Notes: generated by a model not told the origin, from the sequence alone. A stretch of 64,000 nt of DNA from Paraniabella ginsengisoli (GCF_022513635.1 NZ_JAKWBL010000001.1:682001-746000); one strand, 5' to 3'; counted from the stretch's first letter, positions 8,924 through 18,375 are shown. A program made the numbers and translations.

Positions 8924-9834
8924 ATGAATTCGAAAAACGACAATGGAAATGTAGCGCAGAACACCTCTCCTTCGGGGAGGCCGGGAGGGGCGCGTAAGAG
9001 AATAGCAATCGTTGGCGTAGGCCTGATCGGGGGATCCATGGCACTGCAATTGCACGAAAAAAGCTTTCGTCAAAATTAATTGGTGTAGAAGCGAGTAACC
9101 AGCACGCCGAGCAGGCGCTGGAATACGAATTGGTAGATGAAATATTACCATTGAACGAAGCCGTTGCGCAGGCCGAAGTTATTGTAATGGCTGTTCCTGT
9201 AAATGTGCAAGTGAATCTGCTGCCGCAGATTTTAGATATGGTAACCAACCAAATTGTTATGGACATGGGGTCTACCAAATCTGATGTAATAGAGGCGGTG
9301 CAACATCATCCTAATCGCGGGCGCTACGTGGCTACGCACCCTATGTGGGGTACAGAATATAGTGGCCCGAAAGCCGCTGTTCGTGGGGCTTTTGAAGGAA
9401 AAGCCGTAATTCTATGCAACCGAAAAGATAGCGACGCTGATGCGGTAGAATGGGTTGAGAACATGTATCAGAAAATTGGTATGCGTATCGTAGATATGGA
9501 AGCAAAAGCGCATGATCTGCACGTAGCGTATGTTAGTCATATTTCTCACATTACATCTTTTGCGCTGGCTAACACCGTTTTGGAAAAGGAAAAAGTAGAG
9601 AGCGCTATTTTTCAAATTGCTTCAGCAGGTTTTGAAAGTACGGTGCGTTTGGCAAAAAGTAATCCTGAAATGTGGGTGCCCATTTTTTTACAGAATAAAG
9701 TAAATATCCTGGATGTATTAACAGAGCATATTGATCAACTTACAAAATTTAAAGACTATATAACCAATAGCGATAAAGAAAACTTACAGTCGTTAATATC
9801 AGATGCCAATAAAATAAACAGAATCATAAAATAA
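8924..9834 (+). CDS. tyrA: Prephenate dehydrogenase (TyrA family)
   Basis: Oxidises prephenate to 4-hydroxyphenylpyruvate with NAD(P), the tyrosine branch. Rossmann motif IVGVGLIGGS at about residue 29, then MDMGSTKSDV, ATHPMWGTEYSGP and HISHITSFALA (catalytic His region). From ATG 8924 the first 25 residues include a stretch encoded by a GC-rich repeat (NTSPSGRPGGARK). The frame breaks at an A6 run near 9058; a seventh A gives LHEKKLSSKLIGVEASNQ. About 304 residues. A perfect palindrome covers the start codon, and no ribosome-binding site is visible. Confidence 0.9.
8963..8992. repeat. GC-rich hairpin repeat in the tyrA N-terminus
   Basis: CCTCTCC / GGGGAGG stem (one T-G pair) with a TTC loop, followed by CCGGGAGGGG, the same tail as in the other family members. 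Read in frame as NTSPSGRPGGA just before the Rossmann strand. Confidence 0.72.
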
Positions 9835-9837
9835 AAG

Positions 9838-9886
9838 TAAATTTGCAGGTCTTGTAGCTTTTTTTAAGAAAAAGAAAACAAGGCCA
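9838..9886 (+). promoter_or_regulatory. Promoter box and 5'-UTR hairpin of DAHP synthase
   Basis: TAAATTTG at 9838-9845 matches the -7 box, but no good TTTG is seen upstream. The following UTR folds: GGTCTTGT (about 9847-9854) with ACAAGGCC (about 9886-9893), and an inner T-run/A-run pairing. It has no T tail after it, so it is not an ordinary terminator. Confidence 0.45.
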
Positions 9887-9916
9887 GTTATTAAACAACA
9901 TCAATAATTATATTTC

Positions 9917-11005
9917 ATGAGTACTCAGCAGGTTTCATCAAAAGAAAAAATTAAAGAATTATGGGCTAAAAGGCCGATCATTGTTAGCGGTCCTTGTAGC
10001 GCAGAAACTGAAGAACAAGTAATAGAAACAGCGCAGCAATTAGCAGCAACAGGTAAAGTTGACATGTTACGCGCAGGTATATGGAAACCACGTACCAAGC
10101 CAGGTATGTTTGAAGGTATTGGCGCGAAAGGTTTACCATGGTTACAAAAAGCTAAACAAATTACTGGTTTGCCAACCGCTATTGAAGTAGCAACGGCTAA
10201 ACAGGTTCAGGATGCTTTAACTTTTGATGTTGATGTACTTTGGATTGGCGCGCGCACTACAGTAAACCCTTTCAGCGTTCAGGAAGTTGCCGATGCGCTA
10301 AGAGGCGTTGATGTGCCTGTGTTGGTGAAAAATCCTATTAATCCGGATTTGGAACTTTGGAGCGGTGGTGTTGAAAGAATTGCACGCGCAGGTATCAAAA
10401 ATCTGGGTTTAATACATCGTGGGTTTTCATCTTATGGAAATACTCAATATCGCAATGCGCCCATGTGGCATTTGGCAATCGAGATGAAATTAAAATATCC
10501 GGAACTCCCTATTTTCAACGATCCTTCTCACATTTGTGGCAAGCGCGACACCTTGATGGAAGTAGCTCAGAAAGCCATTGACCTGGATTATGACGGATTG
10601 ATGATCGAAAGCCATATTGATCCGGACAATGCCTGGAGCGATGCCAAACAACAGGTAACACCAGCGCGTCTGAAAGAGATGATGGAAGAAATCATCTGGA
10701 GAAAAGAAGATGTTGATAACAGCGAATACCACAAAGCGTTGGAGAAATTGCGCCAGCAAATCAATCATCTTGATGATGAAATGTTGCAAATCCTTTCTCA
10801 ACGTATGAAGATCGCTGATCAGATCGGTCAATATAAAAAAGACAATAACATCACCATTTTGCAACCCGGCCGCTGGCAGGAAATTATTGATAAAGTAGCG
10901 ATGCGTGGAGAAAAGCTGGGCCTTAGCCGCGACTTTCTAAACAAGTATTTAGATGCGGTGCATTTAGAAAGCATCAATCATCAAAAGAAAGTGTTAGACG
11001 CATAA
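9917..11005 (+). CDS. Bifunctional DAHP synthase / chorismate mutase
   Basis: Condenses erythrose-4-phosphate and PEP to DAHP, the first shikimate step; the C-terminal domain turns chorismate into prephenate. The DAHP synthase part (about residues 18-262) shows VSGPCSAETEEQ, RAGIWKPRTKPGMFEG, WIGARTTVNPF, LIHRGFSSYGN and NDPSHICGKRD. The chorismate mutase type II domain (about 270-360) shows LEKLRQQINHLDDEMLQILSQRM. The fusion couples entry to prephenate formation, complementing the mutase-free PheA and TyrA next door. Intact, 362 residues. Confidence 0.95.
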   Translation: MSTQQVSSKEKIKELWAKRPIIVSGPCSAETEEQVIETAQQLAATGKVDMLRAGIWKPRTKPGMFEGIGAKGLPWLQKAKQITGLPTAIEVATAKQVQDALTFDVDVLWIGARTTVNPFSVQEVADALRGVDVPVLVKNPINPDLELWSGGVERIARAGIKNLGLIHRGFSSYGNTQYRNAPMWHLAIEMKLKYPELPIFNDPSHICGKRDTLMEVAQKAIDLDYDGLMIESHIDPDNAWSDAKQQVTPARLKEMMEEIIWRKEDVDNSEYHKALEKLRQQINHLDDEMLQILSQRMKIADQIGQYKKDNNITILQPGRWQEIIDKVAMRGEKLGLSRDFLNKYLDAVHLESINHQKKVLDA

Positions 11006-11013
11006 GCAGGGTA

Positions 11014-11136
11014 TGTCATTCCGAGCGCAACGTAGCGAAGTCGAGGAATCTCCAACTTTAGTTACGATGTTTTTTGTCCCGGCTGATGTGCTACTATCAG
11101 CGGTCTTGCGTCGCACTCTTCAACTGAAGAATATAA
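11014..11136. repeat. Two dispersed repeats in the DAHP synthase-aroB spacer
   Basis: First, GTCATTCCGAGCGCAACG and onward to about 11050, a motif I know as a common Bacteroidota spacer repeat. Second, 11075-11136, a member of a three-copy family also found at 26305-26387 and 62150-62236. It contains a GCTGAT...ATCAGC pair followed by CGGTCTTGCGTCGCACTC and GAAGAATATA. Confidence 0.55.
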
Positions 11137-11155
11137 ATGATCAATAAAAATATAT

Positions 11156-11188
11156 AGACCTCCAAGGTTTTTAAAACCTCGGAGGTCT
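11156..11188. terminator. Palindromic hairpin, AGACCT family
   Basis: AGACCTCCAAGGTTTT with AAAACCTCGGAGGTCT, nearly perfect arms. Related hairpins lie at 12234-12265 and 21844-21876. It may terminate transcription between the DAHP synthase and aroB, though no T run follows. Confidence 0.6.
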
Positions 11189-11212
11189 ATATCCATAAAT
11201 CTCATCATTCTG

Positions 11213-12226
11213 ATGCAGACCATAAAATTTTCCAACGCTTCTACCGATTTTTATTTTGATAGCTCGTTAAAACAGTTAGGTAAAATTGTTGACAAGCAAA
11301 ATGCCATTGTTATTACCGATCAAAATATTTTTAATGCCCATGAAAGCAGGTTCAAAAGCTTCAATACAATCGTCATTCCAGCAGGAGAAGAGCAAAAGAA
11401 ACAATCGACTGTTGATGATATTATTCTGAAACTGATTCAAAACAAAGCTGATCGCAAATCAGTATTGGTAGGTGTTGGCGGTGGTGTTATTACAGATCTT
11501 ACGGGTTATACAGCATCTGTATATATGCGTGGCATCCCGTTTGGTTTTGTGCCAACAACAATTTTGGGTTTGGTGGATGCGTCGATTGGCGGAAAAAATG
11601 GAATCGACGTTGGTGTGTATAAAAATATGGTTGGCATTATTCGCCAGCCTTCTTTTCTGTTGCACGATCTTACGCTGTTACAATCATTGCCTGAAAAAGA
11701 ATGGCAGAATGGTTTTGCAGAAATCATTAAACATGCATGTATTAAAGATGCAGCCATGTTTAAGCAATTAGAACAATATTCTTTGAAAGATTTTAAGGCT
11801 GATAAAACCTTGTTAGCAGAACTGATCAAAAGAAATGCACTAATCAAAACCAAAGTAGTACAAAAAGATGAGTTTGAAAAAGGCGATAGGCGTTTGCTCA
11901 ACTTTGGCCATACCATCGGCCATGCTATTGAAACGCAATACAATTTAATGCATGGCGAAGCTGTTGCTATCGGAATGGTGTTTGCCAGCGAAATTTCGCA
12001 CCAGTTAAAAGGCTTTAAAGAACAGGATCGTGTTAAGTCCCTGATTGAAAAATATCAATTGCCAACTACTATTCAGTTTGATGCTAAAAAAGTATTTGAA
12101 GTATTAGCAATGGATAAAAAACGGGTGCAAAAAGAGATGAATTTTGTATTGCTTGATAAAGTGGGTAAAGCGGTCGTTCATCCTATTGCGTTAAAACAAC
12201 TGGAAAAGATTATTAATAAATTATAG
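11213..12226 (+). CDS. aroB: 3-dehydroquinate synthase
   Basis: Converts DAHP to 3-dehydroquinate, the second shikimate step, using NAD and a divalent metal. NAD site GVGGGVITDLTGYTASVYMRG and VPTTILGLVDASIGGKNG; metal ligands in NGFAEIIKHA (Glu), LLNFGHTIGHAIE (His) and MHGEAVAIGM (His region). 337 residues, intact and within the family's usual range. It is flanked on both sides by members of the AGACCT hairpin family. Confidence 0.96.
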   Translation: MQTIKFSNASTDFYFDSSLKQLGKIVDKQNAIVITDQNIFNAHESRFKSFNTIVIPAGEEQKKQSTVDDIILKLIQNKADRKSVLVGVGGGVITDLTGYTASVYMRGIPFGFVPTTILGLVDASIGGKNGIDVGVYKNMVGIIRQPSFLLHDLTLLQSLPEKEWQNGFAEIIKHACIKDAAMFKQLEQYSLKDFKADKTLLAELIKRNALIKTKVVQKDEFEKGDRRLLNFGHTIGHAIETQYNLMHGEAVAIGMVFASEISHQLKGFKEQDRVKSLIEKYQLPTTIQFDAKKVFEVLAMDKKRVQKEMNFVLLDKVGKAVVHPIALKQLEKIINKL

Positions 12227-12233
12227 GTTTTAC

Positions 12234-12265
12234 AGACCTTCCAGGTTTTAAAACCTGGAAGGTCT
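12234..12265. terminator. Perfect 32-bp palindrome, AGACCT family
   Basis: AGACCTTCCAGGTTTT followed directly by its exact reverse complement, then five T on the plus strand. Works as a terminator after aroB. Confidence 0.75.
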
Positions 12266-12294
12266 TTTTCCAAATCAGAAATATCGAATCAAAA

Positions 12295-13690
12295 ATGAAA
12301 ATAACCATTTCACCATCTGAGTTAAAAGGAAATGTTTTAGCATCGGCATCTAAAAGCTCCATGCAACGCGCTTGTGCTGCAGCTTTGGTAGCTTCTACGA
12401 AATCGATTATTTATAATCCCGGCCATAGCAATGATGATAAAGCCGCAATGGGCATTATTGAGGCTTTGGGCGCCACCATCGAAAAAGAGCATGAAGAAAT
12501 TACGGTAGATAGTTCAGGTTTTTCAGTAGCTTCTTCTGTTTCGCATATGAATGGAGATCAGGGTGGTGCTATCAATTGTGGAGAAAGTGGTTTAAGTATT
12601 CGCATGTTTACTCCGTTAGCGGCGTTAACAAGCAACAAAATAACTATTAATGGTGAAGGCAGCCTTGTAACAAGGCCGATGGATTTTTTTGATGAAATAT
12701 TGCCACAGGTTGGCGTGAGTATTCAATCTAACGAAGGCAAACTTCCATTGGTTATTCAAGGACCTTTGCAACCCAAAAATATTACCATTGACGGTTCATT
12801 AAGTTCGCAGTTTTTAACGGGGCTTTTATTAGCATATGCAGCCTCCCCAAACCCCTCCAAAGGAGGGGCTTACGAAGAGTTGTTAAAGCAACAGGTTTCT
12901 ATAAAGGTTACTAATCTTAAAAGCAAACCTTACATTGATTTGACTTTAGATGTGATGAGGCAATTTGGATTAAATGTGCCAGAAAACAAAAATTATGAAG
13001 AGTTTATATTCACTTACGACTCTTCTTTGATCCCCCTTCGGTGGTCGGGGGGCTGTGGCTTACACAGTTGAAGGCGACTGGAGTGGCGGCGCATTCCTGT
13101 TAGTTGCAGGAGCAATTGCCGGAAATATTACTGTTAGGGGTTTGAATTTAAGCAGCACTCAGGCCGATAAGAAAATAACCGAGGCATTAATGTCTGCCAA
13201 TGCGGGAATAGCAATGGATGCAAAAGGAATTCAATTGCATAAAGCAGCAATGCAGGCCTTTGAATTTGACGCAACAGATTGCCCGGATTTATTTCCTCCG
13301 CTGGTGGCTCTTGCTGCATACTGTAACGGAACTACAAAAATAAAGGGTGTAAGTCGCCTGGCGCATAAAGAAAGCGACAGAGGTGTAACGCTGCAAGAAG
13401 AGTTTGGCAAAATGGGATTAAAAATTGACCTGGATGGAGACATGATGCAAGTGCATGGTGGTAGCGGATTAAAAGGGACGTTGGTACATTCGAGACATGA
13501 TCATCGGATTGCAATGGCTTGTGCGGTTGCTGCGCTGCGTGCAGATGGCGATACAACTATTGAAGAGGCGCAGGCTGTTAATAAATCTTACCCCGATTTT
13601 TACGATCATATAAAAGCATTAGGCGCGCAGGTAAGCGGCGGAATTGATTTGAAGAACATAGCCCACGATTTTAATCGTGGGGATTTATAA
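12295..13690 (+). CDS. aroA: 3-phosphoshikimate 1-carboxyvinyltransferase (EPSP synthase)
   Basis: Joins shikimate-3-phosphate and PEP. Motifs: ASKSSMQRACAAALVA, NCGESGLSIRMFTPLAAL, GEGSLVTRPMDFF, DGSLSSQFLTGLLLA, and in the second half CPDLFPPLVALAAY, SRLAHKESDRG and RHDHRIAMACAVAAL. The frame is lost at 13031-13053 in a C/G-rich repeat, where two missing bases (one C, one G) restore AVAYTVEGDWSGGAF. Three repeats are translated in this gene: ASPNPSKGG at 12841-12872, PPSVVGG at 13031-13053, and the C-terminal NIAHDFNRG from a palindrome at 13662-13681. About 466 residues. Confidence 0.93.
12841..12872. repeat. GC-rich hairpin repeat in aroA
   Basis: CCCCTCC AAA GGAGGGG, a perfect seven-pair hairpin with flanking CCTCCCCAAA. 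It is read in frame as SPNPSKGGA between LLLAYAA and YEELLKQQVS. Same family as the intergenic copies at 51487 and 59501. Confidence 0.75.
13031..13053. repeat. C/G-rich palindrome in aroA
   Basis: CCCCC and GGGGG runs around TTCGGTGGTC, likely each short by a base. Read as LIPPSVVGGA after repair. Looser match to the GC-rich hairpin family. Confidence 0.5.
13662..13681. repeat. Perfect palindrome forming the aroA C-terminus
   Basis: CCCACGATT, two T, AATCGTGGG. It encodes residues AHDFNRG at the end of AroA, nine bases before the stop codon. Confidence 0.65.
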
Positions 13691-13702
13691 TAAAATATTT
13701 GT

Positions 13703-14695
13703 ATGAATTCTTTTGGTAAAATTTTCAGGGTACAAATTTTTGGTGAATCTCACGGAGATGGCGTGGGTATTGTGATTGATGGATGTCCGGCCGGATTAGA
13801 TGTTCCGGTTGAAGATTTTTTGCCAGACATGGAACGCCGTAAAGGCGGCACTCAAAAAGGTGCAACGCCACGTAAAGAAGATGATATTCCTATTTTTAGA
13901 AGCGGCATTTTTAACGGAAAGACGACAGGCTTTCCAATTATGATATTTTTTGAAAACAAGAATACGAGAAGCGGCGATTACGAAAAACAACGCAGCTTTC
14001 CACGTCCGGGCCATGCTGATTTTGTGGCGCATAAAAAATTTGGAGGCTTTGAAGATTACAGAGGCGGTGGCCATTTCAGTGCCAGGCTGACAACTGGCTT
14101 AGTTGGTGCAGGTGTGATTGCAAAGAAGTTGTTAGCAGGAATTACAGTAGAAGCTAAAGTAATAGAAATTGCCGGAGAAACTAATCTGGAAAAAGGATTA
14201 CAAAAAGGGATTGATGCGAAAGACTCGGTTGGTGGTATTATTGAATGCCGCGTAAATGGATTGCCGCTGGGTTTGGGCGAGCCGCATTTTGATTCGGTTG
14301 AGTCGCTGCTTGCTCATGCAATGTTTTCCATTCCCGCCGTAAAAGGGGTGGAGTTTGGAAGCGGTTTTGCTGCTGCTAAAATGTTCGGAAGCCAGCATAA
14401 TGATGCTATTGAAAACATGGACGGTAAAACCACTACCAATCATGCGGGTGGGATAGTTGGTGGAATAACGAACGGCAATGAACTAGTGTTTCGTATTGCT
14501 GTAAAGCCGACCGCATCAACGCCAAAAGCGCAAAATAGCCTTAACTGGGATACCGGAAATATGGAAGATTTTTCGGTGAAAGGCCGTCACGATTTATGTG
14601 TAGCGTTAAGAGCTCCGGTTATTGTTGAAGCAGCTACGGCAATTGTTTTAGTTGATTTAATGATGCTTGAAAATAAGATAACACGAATTATTTAG
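13703..14695 (+). CDS. aroC: Chorismate synthase
   Basis: Forms chorismate from EPSP using reduced FMN, the last common step for Phe, Tyr and Trp. Signature GESHGDGVGIVIDGCPAG at residue 12, RPGHADFVAHKKFG, the FMN-binding GGGHFSARLTTGLVGAG, and SQHNDAIENMDGKTTTNHAGG. Intact, 330 residues. It starts 12 bp after aroA and is probably cotranscribed with it. Confidence 0.96.
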   Translation: MNSFGKIFRVQIFGESHGDGVGIVIDGCPAGLDVPVEDFLPDMERRKGGTQKGATPRKEDDIPIFRSGIFNGKTTGFPIMIFFENKNTRSGDYEKQRSFPRPGHADFVAHKKFGGFEDYRGGGHFSARLTTGLVGAGVIAKKLLAGITVEAKVIEIAGETNLEKGLQKGIDAKDSVGGIIECRVNGLPLGLGEPHFDSVESLLAHAMFSIPAVKGVEFGSGFAAAKMFGSQHNDAIENMDGKTTTNHAGGIVGGITNGNELVFRIAVKPTASTPKAQNSLNWDTGNMEDFSVKGRHDLCVALRAPVIVEAATAIVLVDLMMLENKITRII

Positions 14696-14763
14696 CAGGT
14701 TAAGGTTATAATGTGCATAAAAAAAGACCCTTGATTCTCTTTGGCATGTTTTTTAATATTAAA

Positions 14764-14783
14764 TTGGTAATTAATATTACCAA
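14764..14783. promoter_or_regulatory. AT-rich inverted repeat upstream of the GlsB-type gene
   Basis: TTGGTAAT TAAT ATTACCAA, perfect eight-base arms, 19 bp before ATG 14803. Suggestive of an operator; no regulator is adjacent. Confidence 0.4.
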
Positions 14784-14802
14784 ACTTTTAAATTAAAAGA
14801 CT

Positions 14803-15060
14803 ATGAGCATTCTATCCTGGATTATTTTTGGTTTAATCGCCGGCGCTATTGCCAAAGCTTTACATCCTGGTAAAGATCCCGGAGGTTGGATCATTACTAT
14901 AATCATCGGCATTGTAGGAGCATTGCTAGGTGGTTGGATAAGCACTTTACTTGGAACACCTGTAACCGATAACTGGAGTCTTAAAGGCTTTTTGTTTGCT
15001 GTTGGGGGAGCAGTTATTTTGCTGTGGATTTATGCTATGGCAACCCGACGACGCAGTTAA
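14803..15060 (+). CDS. GlsB/YeaQ/YmgE-family stress membrane protein
   Basis: Small hydrophobic protein of the transglycosylase-associated (GlsB/YeaQ/YmgE) family, linked in other bacteria to general stress. Three membrane segments are visible: MSILSWIIFGLIAGAIAKAL, the stretch IITIIIGIVGALLGGWIS, and FLFAVGGAVILLWIYAM, separated by glycine-rich turns (HPGKDPGG). Short basic tail. 85 residues, normal length. Monocistronic, between the AT palindrome and a terminator. Confidence 0.88.
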   Translation: MSILSWIIFGLIAGAIAKALHPGKDPGGWIITIIIGIVGALLGGWISTLLGTPVTDNWSLKGFLFAVGGAVILLWIYAMATRRRS

Positions 15061-15079
15061 AAGTAATTTAAATAAAATA

Positions 15080-15104
15080 AGCCACCTTAACAGGTGGTTT
15101 TTTA
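15080..15104 (+). terminator. Rho-independent terminator
   Basis: CCACCT TAAC AGGTGG stem-loop (15082-15097) followed by seven T, directly after the GlsB-type gene. Confidence 0.8.
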
Positions 15105-15211
15105 TTTGCCTATTTGCGCAGGTTTAAAAAACTATTTCTAAATAAAAATGTTGTAGTATTTTCATTTTATGTGTGCATTTTCGTTTAATGTTATTGGTCA
15201 CATATTATTCC

Positions 15212-15264
15212 GCATAAGAAAGTATTCATTGCTTTCAGGTATGAAAATGAATATTTTCTTATGC
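15212..15264 (+). promoter_or_regulatory. Long inverted repeat upstream of bshC
   Basis: GCATAAGAAA-G-TATTCATT pairs with AATGAATA-T-TTTCTTATGC, 18 pairs of 19 with a 15-base loop. It ends 25 bp before ATG 15290 and has no T tail. Could be a 5'-UTR structure or a protein-binding site. Confidence 0.5.
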
Positions 15265-15289
15265 TCCATTTCACAAGCCATATCGCGAC

Positions 15290-16893
15290 ATGAATTTTAA
15301 AGCAACCGGCATTCCTTATGCGCAAACTCATTTTTTTTCCAATCTCGTATTGGATTATTTGAATGAATGCGAAACACTAGAGTCTTTTTATAACCATTTT
15401 CCCAAAGCCGAGTCGCTTGAATTAGCAATAGAAGAAAAAGCCAAACAAAACATGGACAGAGAGTTGTTAGCTAACTCACTATTGGCGCAATATGATTCTC
15501 TGGATAAGACCGAAGCCGTAATTTCCAATATTGAACTTCTGAAAAAATCAGAAACGTTCACCATTACCACAGCCCATCAACCTAATATATTTACCGGACC
15601 GCTATATTTTATTTATAAGATTTTACATGCGATAAAATTAGCTGCGCATTGTAAGGAACTTTTTCCTCAAAATAATTTTGTGCCGGTTTATTATATGGGA
15701 AGTGAAGATGCTGATCTGGATGAGCTTGGACATATTTTTTGAATGGGGAAAAACTTACATGGCAAACATCTCAAACCGGCGCTGTTGGAAGAATGAAGGT
15801 AGATGAGAGTTTGTTGGACTTGATCAAGAGAATCGAATCTGAAATAGGTGTTCTCCCTCATGGTGAAGAGGTAACATCTGAATTAAAAAAATATTACAAG
15901 AAAGGAACGAATATACAAGATGCCACTTTGGGATTTGTCAATTACCTTTTTGGGGCGTATGGATTAATTGTAGTTATTCCAGATAATGCTGTATTGAAAT
16001 CTGTAGCTGCTGATCTTTTTAAAGATGAACTGCTACATCAACGATCTTCAGTTATTGTTGAAAAGACTTCTCAAAACCTGGTCGATGCAGGATATAAAGC
16101 ACAGGCACATGGCCGTGATATCAATTTATTTTATTTGAAAGATGATGGCCAACGTTTGAGAATTGAAAGGAAGGAAAATAAGTGGTATGTTTTAGAAACG
16201 GATATCAATTTTGATAAAGATGCTATAATGCTTGAAGTTGAATCACATCCCGAAAGATTTAGCCCGAATGTAATTTTGCGTGGTATTTTTCAGGAAATGA
16301 TTTTACCGAATATTGCTTTTATCGGTGGAGGTGGAGAATTAGCTTACTGGTTGGAGTTGAAAGAAATCTTCAATCACTATAAAGTTTCATATCCCATTCT
16401 TGTTCTCCGAAATTCTTTTTTGATAGTGAATAAAAAGCAGCTTGAAAAAGCAACTAAATTGGGATTTGATGTAAATGATCTTTTTAAAAACCGTCTGCAT
16501 TTAAAAAGCAAATGGGTAACTGATCATTCGGAAAATGATGTATCTGTAGTAAAATCATTGGGCGAAATTCAGGCAATATTTGATGATCTTTCCAGGCAGG
16601 CGACAGCAATCGACATTACCCTAAAAGGTCATATTTACGCATTGCAAAAGCAGCAAGAGAAAAAAATAGTCGAACTAGGAAAGAAATTTTTAAGAGCGGA
16701 GAAAAGAAACCATTCAGACGCGATGCGGCAAATTGATACACTAAAACAACAACTTTTTCCGTTTGATAATTTGCAGGAACGTATTGATAATATTCTTCCC
16801 TACTTGGCAATTTGGGGTTCTGATTTTATCGATGCTTTATATCAAAACTCTAAAACTTTGGAGCAGGACTTTATTGTGCTTGAACAACATTAA
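15290..16893 (+). CDS. bshC: Bacillithiol biosynthesis cysteine-adding enzyme BshC
   Basis: Proposed to add cysteine to glucosaminyl malate to complete bacillithiol, the low-molecular-weight thiol of Firmicutes and many Bacteroidota. Family features: [23 protein letters not shown] and [19 protein letters not shown] (nucleotide-binding HIGH-like region), then [42 protein letters not shown]-terminal coiled-coil follows. The frame breaks at a T6 run near 15734-15740; a seventh T gives [12 protein letters not shown]. About 535 residues, normal length. It is convergent with purE, the stops overlapping by four bases. Confidence 0.92.
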
Positions 16894-17402
16894 TCGAAAT
16901 TGTTCTCAAAACCTTTCTCTTTCAGGTTGTTCACTTTTGTCAGCACTTCTTTTTCTAAATTTGATTTATAATCAGCCACATTATTGCCAACAGTTTCGTT
17001 AGCTGTTCCAATGATCTGTGCAGCTAAGATGCCGGCATTTTTAGCCGCGTTTAATGCAACTGTTGCAACAGGCACACCATTAGGCATTTGCAAAATAGAA
17101 AGAACGCTATCCCAACCGTCAATCGAATTGCTTGATTTTACAGGCACACCAATCACCGGAAGTGGAGTAATAGAAGCTATCATTCCAGGCAGATGTGCAG
17201 CACCACCTGCACCCGCAATAATTACTTTTAATCCTCTGGATTTAGCTTTTTGGGCATATTCTACCATTCGTAGCGGAGTTCTATGGGCAGAAACCACCGT
17301 TAGTTCATAATCTACACCTAATTCTTTCAAAATATCTGCCGCAGCCTGCATCACATTCAGATCGCTATCACTGCCCATAATAATTCCAACTTCTATTGAC
17401 AT
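16890..17402 (-). CDS. purE: 5-(carboxyamino)imidazole ribonucleotide mutase (PurE class I)
   Basis: Rearranges N5-CAIR to CAIR in purine synthesis. Motifs GIIMGSDSD at the N-terminus, [28 protein letters not shown] and [22 protein letters not shown]. 170 residues, intact. ATG 17402 is chosen because family members begin a few residues before GIIMGSDSD; the extra in-frame upstream codons look noncoding. A TTCCTTTG sequence, one mismatch from the -7 box, ends four bases before this ATG. purK is not adjacent. Confidence 0.95.
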   Translation of the reverse strand: MSIEVGIIMGSDSDLNVMQAAADILKELGVDYELTVVSAHRTPLRMVEYAQKAKSRGLKVIIAGAGGAAHLPGMIASITPLPVIGVPVKSSNSIDGWDSVLSILQMPNGVPVATVALNAAKNAGILAAQIIGTANETVGNNVADYKSNLEKEVLTKVNNLKEKGFENNFD

Positions 17403-17642
17403 AATACAAAGGAAGCATAAAAAATATTGCTGACAAATCATTCTTTAAAATTTGTAAATATTATGTTAATCAATTGCATACGCTTTAATTCTACTGTTTA
17501 AATGTTAAAAAAATCTAATTATGGACGAACAGCACAATAAAAGGGAGTTGTTATGCGTTTTATATACTCGCCTACCAAAAAAATCTATACATTCTTATAG
17601 AAAAACATAGCCATAATTTTTAATAAAAATAAATATGAGCAT

Positions 17643-18375
17643 GTGATTAAAAAATTATTTGCGGCTACTTTGTCTTTGTGTATTATCAGTAGCCTTTATG
17701 TCATGGACATTAAACAAGATTGAAGCGGGCAATAATGCAGATGCAAAATCAACAAAAATTGCTACCAGTGCTAAAAGCGCAGTAGATGCAATGGAATTTG
17801 TTTACGATAGCCTTGCGCTTGATACTAAGGGTCTTTCGCATGACGCTTTTGAATATGCTATAAGCGGTTTTACCAAGTTGGAAGAAGAGGGGATTTTGCA
17901 AAATGATTCTATTCTTACTATCATCGATTTTGATCAGCCCAGCTATCAAAAACGATTATATATTATTGATGTAAAAAATTATAAGATGTTGTTCAACACC
18001 TGGGTGGCGCATGGCAAAAATACAGGTAGAGAAATGGCAGAATATTTCAGTAATACCAATGAATCGCATAAAAGCAGCCTTGGTTTTTATATCACTGACA
18101 AGACTTATTCTGGAAGTAAAGGCTATTCTTTGAAATTAAATGGTCTTGAAAATAGCCTGAACAGCAACGCTATGCGTCGTGCTATCGTAATACACGGAGC
18201 TCCTTATGTAAGCCAGTCTTTTATTGATGCACAAGGTTATGTTGGACGCAGTCACGGTTGCCCAGCTGTGCCCGTAGCGTTAACACGCCCCATTATTCAA
18301 ACTATCAAAGACGGAAGTTGCTTATTTATATATAATAAAAGCTATAAACCGTCAAGTCGTTTTTCGATGGGATAA
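17643..18375 (+). CDS. Murein L,D-transpeptidase catalytic-domain protein
   Basis: Periplasmic YkuD_2-type enzyme expected to act on peptidoglycan. The catalytic block is IVIHGAPYVS followed by GRSHGCPAVPV, which carries the His and Cys of the SHGC motif. The start proposed is GTG 17643, giving IKKLFAATLSLCIISSL, a good signal peptide; one T must be restored near 17697 to join it to FMSWTLNKIEAGN. A TTG at 17659 in the downstream frame would give a poor leader. About 244 residues. The start is uncertain, the family is firm. Confidence 0.85.
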
